This document shows positions 41,248-50,428 of a stretch of DNA of 64,000 nt, piece after piece. Within the stretch, counting starts at the first letter, position 1. Each line of letters begins with the position of its first letter. A model generated the notes under the pieces. It made no database searches and was not told where the DNA came from. It was given only the letters and a program-made list of their open reading frames with translations. The DNA comes from Planomonospora sp. ID82291 (GTDB lineage Bacteria > Actinomycetota > Actinomycetes > Streptosporangiales > Streptosporangiaceae). The stretch spans positions 62,001 to 126,000 of the forward strand of contig NZ_JABTEX010000006.1 of the NCBI RefSeq assembly GCF_015711645.1. The letters run 5' to 3'. The position numbers were made by a program, and so were the translations under genes.

Positions 41248-41692
41248 CTGGGAAACCTTCGGGCCGGGTCGGGCAGAGGGTGGGCCGGAGCCCCGGGAGA
41301 TCTTCCGCGGCCGGCCTGTGCTGCGAGGGGCCGGCGAGGCGTGATCCCGGGACTCCGGACGGGAGGGCTGTCAGCGGCGGACCGGTGAACGGGGTGGGCT
41401 ACCGGCCGGTGCTGTCAGCGGAGAATGGTGGTGCTTCTTTCCGGATGGTCAGCATGTAAGGGGAGAAACTCCTCATTGACACATGTCGGGGATGAAGTCG
41501 CTTAACAAGGCCCTTAAGTCAAGCGGTTCGATGACAGGCCTTTCCAGGTCGTTGCGCGGCCGAAAAGCGGACGCCCACCGGCCATTGACCGGTCATCTTC
41601 CGGCCGTTTTCCGATTTCGCATCAGCCGACCCTGGACATCGCCACCCGCTCCATTACGGTGAAACAGCAGATCCCATGGCCAGGAGGACCGC
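41248..41692. other. divergent promoter region
   Basis: 445 bases between divergent genes. A TTGACA hexamer in CATTGACACATG (near 41474) followed 17-20 bases on by CGCTTAAC is a candidate promoter for the regulator at 41693. No gene seen. Confidence 0.35.
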
Positions 41693-43045
41693 ATGGACGA
41701 GAGCCGGCCCGCAGACCGGCCTTTGATGCGCGTGCGCCAGGCGGCCAACCTCACCCAGGAAGAAGCCGCCGAGCAGCTCAGCGCGCTGTCGTGGAAGATG
41801 CTCCAAAAGCATGAGATCACCCAGCCCGCGACGGTGAGCCCGCGGCAGTACCGGCGCTGGGAGAGCCCGGATCCGCCATGGCCGCACACCGATCACCGCC
41901 GTGTGCTGGAGCGGTTTTTCGGCCGTAGCGTCCACGACCTAGGCTTTCGACCGAAACAGGGGTTATCGTCTGCTCGCAGAGCCACGTGCGACGAAACGCA
42001 GGACGAACCGGTGAACAGCATGGGCGTACCTGATCGACGGCAGGTCATCGCCGGGGCCGCCGCGCTGGGTATGGGAGCGGTCGGGGCCCTGCCGTGGATG
42101 GCGCCGGCGTTCGCCTCCTCCCACGACAAGCACGGCCCGCGGGTCGGCAGCGAAGAGGTGGCGCTCTTGCAGGCCACCGCGCTGGACCTGGACATCATCG
42201 ACCAGCGGTTCGGCGGTGACCGGCTGTGGCGTTCGGCCCGGGTGCAACTGCTGCTCGTGCAGCACCTGATCGAGCAGGGCACCTACAGCGATTCCATCGG
42301 CCACCAGTTGCACGGGATCGCGGGGCAGTTGACAACGTCCATCGGCTGGTTCTGCTACGACGCCGGCCAGCAAACCGAAGCGCGCGCGCATTTCTCCGAA
42401 GCGCTCAACACCGCCATGCTCAACGGCGACGATGTCCTCGCCGCGCGCACATTGGCCAACATGGCCCGCCAGGCAGTGGACCTCGGCAGACCACGGGAAG
42501 CCGTCCGGTTTGCTCAGCTGGCGCGTGGCCACGCAAGCCAATGGGATGCGCCGCCTCGCGTATGGGCGCTGCTGGCGATCCGGGAAGCGCACGGCCATGC
42601 CGTAGCCGGGGACGTCCGCGCGTTCGAGGCAGCGCTCTCCCAGGCGTGGGCGGCTTTCGACCATGGCGTCACCGATCGGGATCCGGAGTGGACCGCGTTC
42701 CTCAACGAGGCGGAACTGCGCTGCCTGGAGGGCATCTGCCGTGCCGATCTGGGCCAGCACGGCCGTTCGGTTGTGCTGTTGGAGCGGGCGGCCGAGCTGC
42801 AGCCGGTGGAGTACTCCCGTAACCGGGGCATGTCCCTGGCCCGGCTGGCGGGCGCCGCCTTGGACGGGGGTGACCTGGATCGCTGCGTCGCCGCGACCCG
42901 GGAGTCACTGGCGCTGGCCGAGGACGGGATCTCCTCCACCCGCATCCATCAGCGGCTGCGGTTGGTTCGCCAAGGTCTCGCCGCCCACCAGACGAGCCCC
43001 CCCGTACGCGAGATCACTGATCAACTCGCCCGCTACAGTGCCTGA
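41693..43045 (+). CDS. HTH-TPR transcriptional regulator
   Basis: 450 aa, ATG with CAGGAGGA upstream. XRE-type HTH at residues 5-70 (LMRVRQAANLTQEEAAEQLS ... YRRWES), a linker with the Tat-like RRQVIAGAAALGMGAV segment common in this family, then repeated TPR helices (GWFCYDAGQQTEARAHFSEA, ANMARQAVDLGRPREAVRFA) to the end. These regulators typically control adjacent secondary-metabolite or development genes. A diverged copy lacking the HTH is at 52437. Confidence 0.88.
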   Translation: MDESRPADRPLMRVRQAANLTQEEAAEQLSALSWKMLQKHEITQPATVSPRQYRRWESPDPPWPHTDHRRVLERFFGRSVHDLGFRPKQGLSSARRATCDETQDEPVNSMGVPDRRQVIAGAAALGMGAVGALPWMAPAFASSHDKHGPRVGSEEVALLQATALDLDIIDQRFGGDRLWRSARVQLLLVQHLIEQGTYSDSIGHQLHGIAGQLTTSIGWFCYDAGQQTEARAHFSEALNTAMLNGDDVLAARTLANMARQAVDLGRPREAVRFAQLARGHASQWDAPPRVWALLAIREAHGHAVAGDVRAFEAALSQAWAAFDHGVTDRDPEWTAFLNEAELRCLEGICRADLGQHGRSVVLLERAAELQPVEYSRNRGMSLARLAGAALDGGDLDRCVAATRESLALAEDGISSTRIHQRLRLVRQGLAAHQTSPPVREITDQLARYSA

Positions 43046-43076
43046 AGCCTGGAGCCGAGGAAAGGGCGATCCCCCT

Positions 43077-43649
43077 ATGACGCAGATTCAGTTCCGCCGA
43101 CACGATGCCCACGCCGCCAAGGAGTTCATCGACGAACTCGTCGACATCTACGCTGAGGTCTACAGCGTCCCCCCGTACGGAGGGGATCCGTTCTTCTCCG
43201 CTGCGACCTACTCTGACCGGCTCCGTGAGTCGCTGGAACTGCCGGGTTTCGAGTGCGTCACCGCGCGCCGCGGTGAGGAGCTCCTCGGATGCGTTCACGG
43301 CTCGACCCTGACCCCTGAGCGGGCCTGGTGGGCGGCCGTCCTGGACGCCCAGCCGCTCACGGCGCGTGCTGCGGCCGCGTCCGGGGACATCTTCTGGCTG
43401 CGGGAGCTGATGGTCCGGCACGCCCACGCCGGGCAAGGCCTCGGACGCCGCTTGCACGATGAGATCCTCGCCGGCAGGACCGAGTCGTGGACGGCGCTGA
43501 CGTGCATCATCGGCAACGAACCTGCGCACAGTGCCTACCTACGCTGGGGATACGTGGTCTTGGGTGAGATCAAGCACGCTCCGGAGTCGCCGCGCTACAG
43601 CGTCATGCTCCGCGAACCAGTTGCTTCTCCGGGCAGCGATGGTTCCTGA
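43077..43649 (+). CDS. GNAT-family N-acetyltransferase
   Basis: 190 aa, ATG start after an AGGAAAGGG run. FWLRELMVRHAHAGQGLGRR contains the acetyl-CoA loop (Q-G-L-G-R-R) and is followed by LTCIIGNEPAHSAYLRWGYV, the family's late helix ('N..A..LY...GF'). Substrate unknown. First of the + strand gene series that follows the regulator. Confidence 0.8.
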   Translation: MTQIQFRRHDAHAAKEFIDELVDIYAEVYSVPPYGGDPFFSAATYSDRLRESLELPGFECVTARRGEELLGCVHGSTLTPERAWWAAVLDAQPLTARAAAASGDIFWLRELMVRHAHAGQGLGRRLHDEILAGRTESWTALTCIIGNEPAHSAYLRWGYVVLGEIKHAPESPRYSVMLREPVASPGSDGS

Positions 43650-43760
43650 AAGGGACGGCAGAGCGGGGGACGTAGCGGCTCGGCTTCACCGGTACGGTGC
43701 GCTCCCCACCCCGGATGCGATCGCACCTGCGGCCTCCTCCCGTCTCCGGGAGCTGAACCG

Positions 43761-44231
43761 ATGACCACCCCGCGGGCCCTGCTGGAGGACTACGTCACCG
43801 GCGGGACGCTGATGCAGCTGGCGACATTGGGCGCTGACGGGGCCCCGCTGGCGTGCAGCCTCTGGTACCATCCGCACTTCGCCCCTGACATGCTGCGGTG
43901 GATCTCCCGCCATGACCGCGCCCACAGCCGCAACCTGGCCGCCGACTCGCGCGTTGCCGGAGCCATCGTCGCCATCGACCTGGACGGGCTCGGGCAGACG
44001 GTGCGAGGCGTGTCGTTCACCGGCCGGGCGCGTGAGCTTCCCGCGGTCGGCATCGAGGAGCAGATCAGCGCGTTCATCGCCCGCTGGCCGGCTGCGGCGG
44101 GCGCACTGGACCCGGCCAGGCTCGCAGCCCGCCAGAGTCCGACCCGCCTGTATGAGGTGACGATCACCGGGTGGGTGCTGTTCGACGAGGAGAACTTCCC
44201 TGATCAGCCGCGCCAGGAAATCCCCCTCTGA
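43761..44231 (+). CDS. pyridoxamine-oxidase-like flavin-binding split-barrel protein
   Basis: 156 aa, ATG start. Split-barrel pattern: YVTGGTLMQLATLGADGAPL, SLWYHPHFAPDMLRWISRHD, HSRNLAADSRVAGAIVAI, then GVSFTGRARELP, which is the PNPOx-like/F420-or-FMN-binding fold. Members bind FMN, F420 or heme and act as oxidoreductases, so it may supply a redox step in the pathway. Confidence 0.78.
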   Translation: MTTPRALLEDYVTGGTLMQLATLGADGAPLACSLWYHPHFAPDMLRWISRHDRAHSRNLAADSRVAGAIVAIDLDGLGQTVRGVSFTGRARELPAVGIEEQISAFIARWPAAAGALDPARLAARQSPTRLYEVTITGWVLFDEENFPDQPRQEIPL

Positions 44232-44249
44232 CCTTTCGAAGGAGAGACC

Positions 44250-45152
44250 TTGGGCATCGTCATCGAACACGCGTTCACCCCCAAAGGTGCCGGTGACGGC
44301 GAAGACCGGCTCCTGGTCGTCGAAGACCGGGACGGCGTCCACACCATCGCGGTCATCGACGGCGTCACCGACAAGTCGGGGCGCAGCTACGACGGGATGA
44401 CCGGAGGAGCCCAGGCCGCGGAATGCGTCGCGGCGACTCTGGAGCGGCTCGGCCCCGGCGGGGCTCCCGCCGGGGCCGTGGCGGCGGTCACCTCGGACCT
44501 GGTGCGGCTGCGCCGTAGGTGGGGGGTCGCCGATGACGACCCCGTGGCGCCGGCGGCTGTGACGGCGGTCCTGTGGCCCCGGCACAACCTGGCTTGGCGG
44601 GTCGGTGACGTTCACGTGGCCGTGAAACGCTCCGGCGGCTGGGAGCACCACCCCGGCGATTCCCCGCTGGATCGGGTGATGGCCGGCGTGCGGGCGGCGT
44701 ACCTGCAGTGCCTGCTGGCCGAAGGGCACTCCCCCGCCGAGCTGGCCGCGCACGATCCCGGACGGCACATGCTGCTGCCGCTGCTGACGAAGCAGAGCCG
44801 GCTGGCGCTGCGCGAGGGCCCCTACGGGTACGGAGTCCTGGACGGCCGACCGGTACCGGACGCCTTCATCGAGACGTTCTCCTTGGAGGAGGTCACCGAG
44901 GTCGTCTTGGCCTCCGACGGCTACCTGTCGGCCGCCCCGGACCTGGCCGCCGCCGAACACCAGCTCGCCCAGTCCCTGGCCGCGGACCCGCTGCGGATCG
45001 GTGATCACCCCTCGACCAAGCCGGTCGCACCCGGCGCGTCCAGTTTCGATGACCGCACGTATGTCCGGGTCGCCCTTCACGGGCTCGCCGTCCCGGCCGC
45101 GCGGCTACCGATCGTCACCGGCGCTGATGAACCCGTAGCGGAGATGACCTGA
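44250..45152 (+). CDS. PP2C-like protein phosphatase domain protein
   Basis: 300 aa. TTG start with GAAGGAGA 8 bases upstream. GDGEDRLLV (PP2C 'NEDR'), TIAVIDGVTDKSG (the 'DG.GG' metal motif, altered to DGVTDK), a TAVLW/VGDVHVAV strand pair, TEVVLASDGYLSA (the 'LASDGLW' motif) and FDDRTYVRVAL ('DN.T'). Metal ligands are partly conserved, so it is a diverged phosphatase or a pseudo-phosphatase. Confidence 0.7.
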   Translation: MGIVIEHAFTPKGAGDGEDRLLVVEDRDGVHTIAVIDGVTDKSGRSYDGMTGGAQAAECVAATLERLGPGGAPAGAVAAVTSDLVRLRRRWGVADDDPVAPAAVTAVLWPRHNLAWRVGDVHVAVKRSGGWEHHPGDSPLDRVMAGVRAAYLQCLLAEGHSPAELAAHDPGRHMLLPLLTKQSRLALREGPYGYGVLDGRPVPDAFIETFSLEEVTEVVLASDGYLSAAPDLAAAEHQLAQSLAADPLRIGDHPSTKPVAPGASSFDDRTYVRVALHGLAVPAARLPIVTGADEPVAEMT

Positions 45153-45192
45153 CCTGCCCAGACGGCGACCCCCAGATGGAGGAGGAAACCCT

Positions 45193-45899
45193 GTGGTGTG
45201 GCAGCAGCATGCCGAACGTCTGGCAGTGAAGATCGTGCCCACCGGATCCCGGTGGCACGAGCCCCTCGCCACCGTGGCGCGCCACCGGTTCATCCCGCGC
45301 TGGTGGGCCACCCCCGGCGGAGCCGCCTGGGGCCGCTGGCAGGTGCGCGTCGGCGCTGACGATGAAGCGGCATGGCTGGCCGCGGCCTACCGCAACGCCT
45401 CCCTCGTCACCCAGGTCAACCGCCGCCACGCCGACCACGCCCCACCCGGCACGATCACGGCAGGGACACCGACGTCGTCGTCGGCGATGCCGAGCCTGGC
45501 GGTGCGGATGCTGCGCCACGGCCAGGTCTACCCGGGTGACGACCTGCTGCTGGTCGCCACCGGTTCCGGCTACAGCACCGCCCTGGCGGCCCGGCTGCTG
45601 GGCGACACTCGCGTCACCAGCAGCGACGTCGACCCCTACCTGACCGATGCCGCCACCGAGCGCCTGGCCGCGATCGGCCTGCACGTCCAGATGCTGTGCG
45701 CTGACGGCACCGGCCCGCTGCCTGGCACCTACGACCGGATCGTCTCCATGACCGCGGTCCGGCCGATCCCGCCGAGCTGGCTGGCCGCGCTGCGGCCCGG
45801 CGGCCGGCTCGTCACTGTCATCTCCGGCACCAACCTGCTGCTGACAGCGACCGCGACCGGCGACGGCAGCGCCGAAGGGAAGGCAGACCGCGGCGATCG
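45193..45899 (+). pseudogene. PIMT-family methyltransferase, C-terminally truncated
   Basis: About 235 codons from a GTG preceded by GGAGGAAA. The PIMT pattern is clear: ATVARHRFIPRWW, NASLVTQ, GTPTSSSAMPSLAVRML, SAM motif LLVATGSGYSTALAA, VTSSDVDPYL, DRIVSMTAV, LRPGGRLVTVISGTNLLL. It breaks off at about 45880, where relatives continue for another 150 residues. After that point the frame is nonsense (though open into the decarboxylase), while another frame encodes the tail of a GntR regulator. The truncated core might still fold, but the RiPP-type extension is gone. Confidence 0.75.
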
Positions 45900-46081
45900 A
45901 GCGGTCCCTGGTGCGGCTGCCGACCCCGCAGGAGGTGGAGGCACTGGAGATCAGCTCCGAGCGCACCGTCGTCGACATCCACCGTGTCGGCCGTACCGGC
46001 GCCGGGCGGGTCGTGGAAGTCACCGTCACGGTGACGCCTGCTCACTACCTCGTCATCGAATCCACGCTTGCCCTGACCTGA
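45845..46081 (+). pseudogene. C-terminal UTRA fragment of a GntR-family regulator
   Basis: In the frame offset from the methyltransferase, codons up to the TGA at 46079-46081 read AAIERSLVRLPTPQEVEALE, then VVDIHRVGRTGAGRVVEVTV and PAHYLVIESTLAL. That is the end of a UTRA (HutC/FarR) ligand-binding domain as found in GntR regulators ('R.PTP.E...L....V..I.R......R.VEV...V.....Y.L.Y.L'). No HTH or domain start remains, so a deletion fused two genes. Confidence 0.65.
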
Positions 46082-46146
46082 GCCGCCCCCGTCGATCGGC
46101 CGGGCCTGCCCCGGGCCCGGCCGCACCCCCGAGAACCGGAGACGCC

Positions 46147-47244
46147 ATGACCTCTGTCATGACCGACGCCATGACCGCCAAGGCGTGCGAGCTCGCGGCC
46201 GCCGGGCAACTGCCCGCCTTCGTCTACGACCTGAACGCGCTGGACGCCCACGTCGCGGCGATCCGCGAAGCGCTGGGCGACATCGAATTCCACTACGCGG
46301 TCAAGGCCAACCCCGACCCCGAGTTGCTGCGCGTGCTGGCCCGCTACGTCGACGGCTTCGAGGTCGCCTCCGGCGGCGAGCTCGCGCACGTGCAGGCGCT
46401 GTTCCCCGACATACCGATCGCGCTGGGCGGTCCAGGCAAGACCGACGCCGAACTCACCTCCGACGTCTACCGCCTGCACGTGGAAAGCCCCGGCGAGATG
46501 CGGCGCCTGCTGGCCTCCGGCCGCACGGCCGATGTCCTGCTGCGGGTCAACCTGGACATCCCCATCACCGGGGCGGCACTGGCCATGGGCGGCGGCGCCA
46601 CCCCGTTCGGCATGGACCCCGACGGCGTCACCGAATGCCTGGCCCTGGTGCAGGGCCAAGACCGGGTGCGGGTCCACGGCATCCACGCCCACCTGGCCAG
46701 CGGCCTGCACGCCGAGCAGCTCCTGCAGCTGGCCTCCGCCGTTGTGGACTATGCCCGCGGCCTGGGCCTGAGCGAGATCAACCTGGGCGGCGGCATGGCC
46801 GTCTCCTACGCCGACCCCGAGGCCCGCTTCGACTGGGTCGCCTACGGCCAGGGCCTGGCCAAGCTCCGCCGCGATGGGGAGACCCTGCGCATCGAGCCGG
46901 GCCGCTCGGTGACGGTGTACTGCGGCCGCTACGCCACCCGCGTCATCGACGTTAAGCGCGTACACGGGCAGCTGTTCGCCGTGCTGGCCGGCGGCACCCA
47001 CCACATCCGCACCCCCGCCACCAAGGGCCACGACCAGCCGGTCGTGCCGGGCACGCCCGGAGAACCGATCACCCTCGTCGGCCAGCTGTGCACCCCCAAG
47101 GACCAGCTGTCGGCCAAGGTACCGATCGCGCTGGAGCCGGGCGACGTGGTGGAGTTCGCCATGGTCGGCGCCTACGCCTGGAACATCTCCCACCACGACT
47201 TCCTCATGCACCCGCACCCGACGTTCGCCTACGTCGGCCGGTAA
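46147..47244 (+). CDS. type III PLP-dependent amino-acid decarboxylase (LysA/ornithine decarboxylase fold)
   Basis: 365 aa from the ATG at 46147 (CCGGAGA upstream). PLP Lys is at residue 53 in EFHYAVKANPDPELL. Further motifs are HGIHAHLASGLHA, INLGGGMAVSYADPE, RIEPGRSVTVYCG for the barrel and phosphate grip, and the C-terminal active-site GQLCTPKDQLSA (Cys, Asp) and VGAYAWNISHHDFLMHP. LCTPKD in place of the LCESGD of diaminopimelate decarboxylase points to the siderophore/secondary-metabolite branch. It probably decarboxylates an amino-acid-derived intermediate. Confidence 0.9.
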   Translation: MTSVMTDAMTAKACELAAAGQLPAFVYDLNALDAHVAAIREALGDIEFHYAVKANPDPELLRVLARYVDGFEVASGGELAHVQALFPDIPIALGGPGKTDAELTSDVYRLHVESPGEMRRLLASGRTADVLLRVNLDIPITGAALAMGGGATPFGMDPDGVTECLALVQGQDRVRVHGIHAHLASGLHAEQLLQLASAVVDYARGLGLSEINLGGGMAVSYADPEARFDWVAYGQGLAKLRRDGETLRIEPGRSVTVYCGRYATRVIDVKRVHGQLFAVLAGGTHHIRTPATKGHDQPVVPGTPGEPITLVGQLCTPKDQLSAKVPIALEPGDVVEFAMVGAYAWNISHHDFLMHPHPTFAYVGR

Positions 47245-47252
47245 CGATCCCG

Positions 47253-47293
47253 AATGGTGCGTGGTCTGCGCCTGTCGCAGGCCACGCACCATT
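47253..47293 (+). terminator. decarboxylase terminator
   Basis: AATGGTGCGTGG (47253-47264) pairs with CCACGCACCATT (47282-47293), and the stem continues inward through CTGCG/CGCAG. It starts 9 bases past the stop. Confidence 0.8.
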
Positions 47294-47392
47294 CCCCACC
47301 TCGGGAAAAGACTGCGGCCCCGTCCCGTCCGGCTGCTGCGGCCTTCCCGACCAGCGCGTGATCATCCATCGCTGCTTGAGGGAGAGACATCA

Positions 47393-47545
47393 GTGTCGTG
47401 GTCCCAGCAAGCCCAGCAGGTTCGCCGCACCTGGCCGACGATCGGCCACATCCCCTCCCACGGGGTCCATGACCGGACCACCGCAGACGGGGCCACCTGC
47501 CGATCCCGGCAAAGAGACAAGCTCCGGCACGGCCGCATCGACTGA
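47393..47545 (+). CDS. candidate 50-codon peptide ahead of the ABC exporter
   Basis: A GTG at 47393 preceded by GAGGGAGA at about 6 bases opens a 50-codon frame (SWSQQAQQVRRTWPTIGHIP ... one Cys ... KLRHGRID). Its codon third positions are much more GC-rich than those of the overlapping alternative frame (47469-47630). It lies between a terminator and an ABC exporter gene, where a RiPP precursor or signal peptide would be expected, but it has no known leader motif. Treat as a hypothesis. Confidence 0.35.
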   Translation: MSWSQQAQQVRRTWPTIGHIPSHGVHDRTTADGATCRSRQRDKLRHGRID

Positions 47546-47683
47546 GCCCGCCAGCGGCACCCGGACGGGTGCTGCGGCGGACCCTGGCTGTGCTCACCTG
47601 GATGAAAGAGCGGCGGCCAGCGTGGCATAACGCGCCTGCCTGCTCGGGCAGGCGTCTTCCGGCCTCTGGATGAGGAGTCGCCC

Positions 47684-49600
47684 GTGGCTGACCAGACCGC
47701 CGACACCGACGCCGCCCCCCGACCGCACAGCGAAGAGCTGGAGTTCGTCTACAACGGCGGCGACAGCGCCGAGCTGGCCCGGCACCTGACCTGGCGCAGC
47801 TTGATCAGCCGCCTGCCCAAACTGGTGCGCCGCTCCTTCGTCCTGGCCTGGGCGGTGGACCGGCGCTCGACGATCGCCCTGCTGGCCTGCCAGGTGATCT
47901 CCGGTCTGCTGGAGGCACTCGGCCTGTTCGCCACCACTGCGGCGCTCAGCGCGCTGATCCAGTCCGCCAGCGATCCCGCGCACCTGACCGCGGCCCTGCC
48001 GTCCGTGCTGATGCTGGCCGCAACAGCCGGGCTGCGCGCGATCCTGGGCATCGCGATTCAAGGGTTGTCGAACCGGCTGGGGCTGCGGATCGCCCGGGAG
48101 GCCGAATACCGCATGCTCCATGCGGCCGCCGGCGCGGAGATGGCCGCCTACGACCACCCCGGATTCGATGACCGCTACGACAAGGCCGACCGGGGCGTCG
48201 AGGTCAGCCGGGACATGATCGGCGAGTCGCAGAACCTGGTCTCCTCGGCGGCCACGCTGATCGCCGCGGCCGTGGTCGTCGGTGCGCTGGCGCCGGTCCT
48301 GCTGCCGCTGCTGGTGCTGACCGCCCTGCCGCAGGCGCTGGCGTCCGTCGCGGGTGAGCGCGTCACCTACCTGGCGACGCTGCGCACGTTCCGCGATCAG
48401 CGGATGCTGAACATGCTGCGCTGGTACCTGTCCCACAAGGACCAGGCCGACCAGATCCGCACCGACACCCTGGCCTCCTACCTGCTGGACAAGTACCGGG
48501 CCAGCGGCGTCCGGGTGGACCGCACCGTCGACGAGACCACCTGGCAGCACGCCAAGATCAGCCTGGTGGGCTCGGCCGCCAGCGGCCTGGCCGCCGCCCT
48601 GATGTGGGCCGGGGTGATGGTGCTGCTGGGCACCGGGCACATCGGCGCGGCCGCCGCCGGCACGCTGGTGTTCGCGCTGCGCTCGGCCTCCGGCGGCCTG
48701 CACGGCATCGTCGGCTACGGCGCCGACCTGATGCGCACCGGCCGCTACATGGACGACTGGGAGTCCTTCATCGACGAGGCCGCCGGGCAGCGCCTGGACC
48801 GCGGTGCCCTCACCCCGGACCGGCCCCGGCACGTGGCCCTGCACCAGGTCACCTACCGCTACCCCGAAGCCGAGTCCGACACCCTGCGCGAGGTGGACTT
48901 CGAGGTCCGCCAAGGGGAGATCGTCGCCGTGGTGGGCGAGAACGGCTCCGGCAAGACCACCCTGATGAAGCTTTTGTGCGGCCTCAACCTGCCCACGGCC
49001 GGGGTGGTCACCTGGGACGGGATCAGCACCCGGGATCTGGACCCGTACGCGCTGTGGAAGGAGTGCGCGGTCGTGCCGCAGGAGTTCGCCCGCTGGCCGA
49101 TGACCGCCCGGGAGAACATCACCCTCGGCCAGCCCCAACCGGACGGGGACGCGGCCGTGCACCGCGCGGCGGCCGCCAGCGGCGCCGACGCGGTGATCAC
49201 GGTGCTGCGCAGCGGCCTGGGCACGCTGCTGGCGCGGGAATGGTGGAACGGCCAGGCCCTGTCCTCGGGCCAGTGGCAGCGCATCGCGGTCGCCCGCGCG
49301 ATCCATCGCGACGCCGGTCTGCTGGTGATGGACGAGCCGACCTCCGACCTGGACGCGCGCGCCGAGCACCTGATCTTCACCGGGCTGCGCGCGCTCGCAA
49401 ACGACCGGGCGGTCGTGCTGGTCACCCACAACCTGGCCAACACCGCGGTCGCCGACCGGATCGTCGTCATGGAGGGCGGGCGCGTCATCGCGCAGGGGAC
49501 GTTCACCGAGCTGACGGCCCGGCCGGGGCTGTTTCGCGACCTGTGGCTCCTGCAGCAAGATCGCATAACGCCCGCGGCTCAGGAGGACGCGGCGCGATGA
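47684..49600 (+). CDS. ABC exporter, fused membrane and ATPase domains
   Basis: 638 aa. GTG with GAGGAG upstream. Membrane segments in residues 60-330 (LLACQVISGLLEALGLFATT, AATLIAAAVVVGALAPVLLP, LVGSAASGLAAALMWAGVMV), then the nucleotide-binding domain: Walker A GENGSGKTTLMKLL, signature ALSSGQWQRIAVARAI (LSSGQ), Walker B LLVMDEPTSDLDA, switch LVTHNLAN. It is a type IV half-transporter working as a dimer, like the single-gene exporters of peptide clusters. No peptidase C39 domain is present. Confidence 0.92.
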   Translation: MADQTADTDAAPRPHSEELEFVYNGGDSAELARHLTWRSLISRLPKLVRRSFVLAWAVDRRSTIALLACQVISGLLEALGLFATTAALSALIQSASDPAHLTAALPSVLMLAATAGLRAILGIAIQGLSNRLGLRIAREAEYRMLHAAAGAEMAAYDHPGFDDRYDKADRGVEVSRDMIGESQNLVSSAATLIAAAVVVGALAPVLLPLLVLTALPQALASVAGERVTYLATLRTFRDQRMLNMLRWYLSHKDQADQIRTDTLASYLLDKYRASGVRVDRTVDETTWQHAKISLVGSAASGLAAALMWAGVMVLLGTGHIGAAAAGTLVFALRSASGGLHGIVGYGADLMRTGRYMDDWESFIDEAAGQRLDRGALTPDRPRHVALHQVTYRYPEAESDTLREVDFEVRQGEIVAVVGENGSGKTTLMKLLCGLNLPTAGVVTWDGISTRDLDPYALWKECAVVPQEFARWPMTARENITLGQPQPDGDAAVHRAAAASGADAVITVLRSGLGTLLAREWWNGQALSSGQWQRIAVARAIHRDAGLLVMDEPTSDLDARAEHLIFTGLRALANDRAVVLVTHNLANTAVADRIVVMEGGRVIAQGTFTELTARPGLFRDLWLLQQDRITPAAQEDAAR

Positions 49601-50292
49601 CCGAAGTCCAGAGGGCCAACGGCCGAGCGTGGGACCGCTACGGCAACCACCACCTGGCCAGGAAGACGGCCGTACCGATCCCGGAGACCATCGCCTGGGG
49701 CTTCGGCAACCCCGGGCCCGGCACCGCGGTACTCGGGCCGCTGACCGGCCGCCGGGTACTGGAGCTGGGCTGCGGCACCGGCCGCTACGCCGCCCACCTC
49801 GCCCGCGACCATCACGCCCGCGTCACCGGCGTCGAGAACTCGCCGTCGCAGTACGAGCGCGCCGTCGCCGTCTACGGCGCTCTGCCCGGATTGACGCTGG
49901 TGCACGCCGACGCCGTCGACTACCTGCGCAGCGCCGAGCAGTTCGACGTGATCATCAGCGTGCACGGAGCGCTCTGCTTCACCTCACCGGACCTGCTGCT
50001 CCCGGGCCTCTTCGCGGCGCTGCGGCCCGGCGGCCTACTGGTGGCCTCCGTGCTGCACACCAACGACCTCGGCGAAGGCCCGGCAGGGACGGTCGAACCG
50101 TCACCGCAGCGGCTGCGGCTCGGGGATGGCGAACCGGAGACGGTGTACCGGTGGGTGCTCGCACCCCAGCTGTGGCGGCGCCTGCTCGCCGAGCACGGCT
50201 TCACCGGCATCGTCATCGACCGCCTCGACAGCCAGACCGACGGTGACCCGACCTCCTGCTGTCTGATCCGCGCCACCCGGGAGCCGCGATGA
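49597..50292 (+). CDS. class I SAM methyltransferase
   Basis: 231 aa. ATG overlaps the exporter stop (ATGA). Motif I VLELGCGTGRYAAHLARDHH, acidic post-I VTGVENSPSQY, VDYLRSAEQFDVIISVHGAL and ALRPGGLLVASVLH are all present. A small-molecule methyltransferase (Methyltransf_11/25 type) coupled to export, so likely a tailoring step of the exported compound. Confidence 0.88.
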   Translation: MTEVQRANGRAWDRYGNHHLARKTAVPIPETIAWGFGNPGPGTAVLGPLTGRRVLELGCGTGRYAAHLARDHHARVTGVENSPSQYERAVAVYGALPGLTLVHADAVDYLRSAEQFDVIISVHGALCFTSPDLLLPGLFAALRPGGLLVASVLHTNDLGEGPAGTVEPSPQRLRLGDGEPETVYRWVLAPQLWRRLLAEHGFTGIVIDRLDSQTDGDPTSCCLIRATREPR

Positions 50293-50428
50293 CCGCACCC
50301 ACCACCGCCACGGCCGCGGCGGACCACCGGCCGGTGCGGTCGCCGCACGGCCCCGCTGAGTCGGCTCCGGCCCTCGTAGCCCGCCGCCGCGGTACGGCGG
50401 GCCGTTCACTCCGGCCGTGGAGGAGAGC

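Noticed and set aside
45193-47244. A single 683-codon protein joining methyltransferase and PLP decarboxylase
   Set aside because: Sequence between codons ~235 and 318 is Arg/Pro-rich nonsense, another frame there encodes a GntR/UTRA tail, and the decarboxylase has its own ATG and ribosome site.
47469-47630. Alternative peptide frame (MTGPPQTGPPADPG...)
   Set aside because: Weaker ribosome site and less GC-rich third codon positions than the overlapping frame at 47393.
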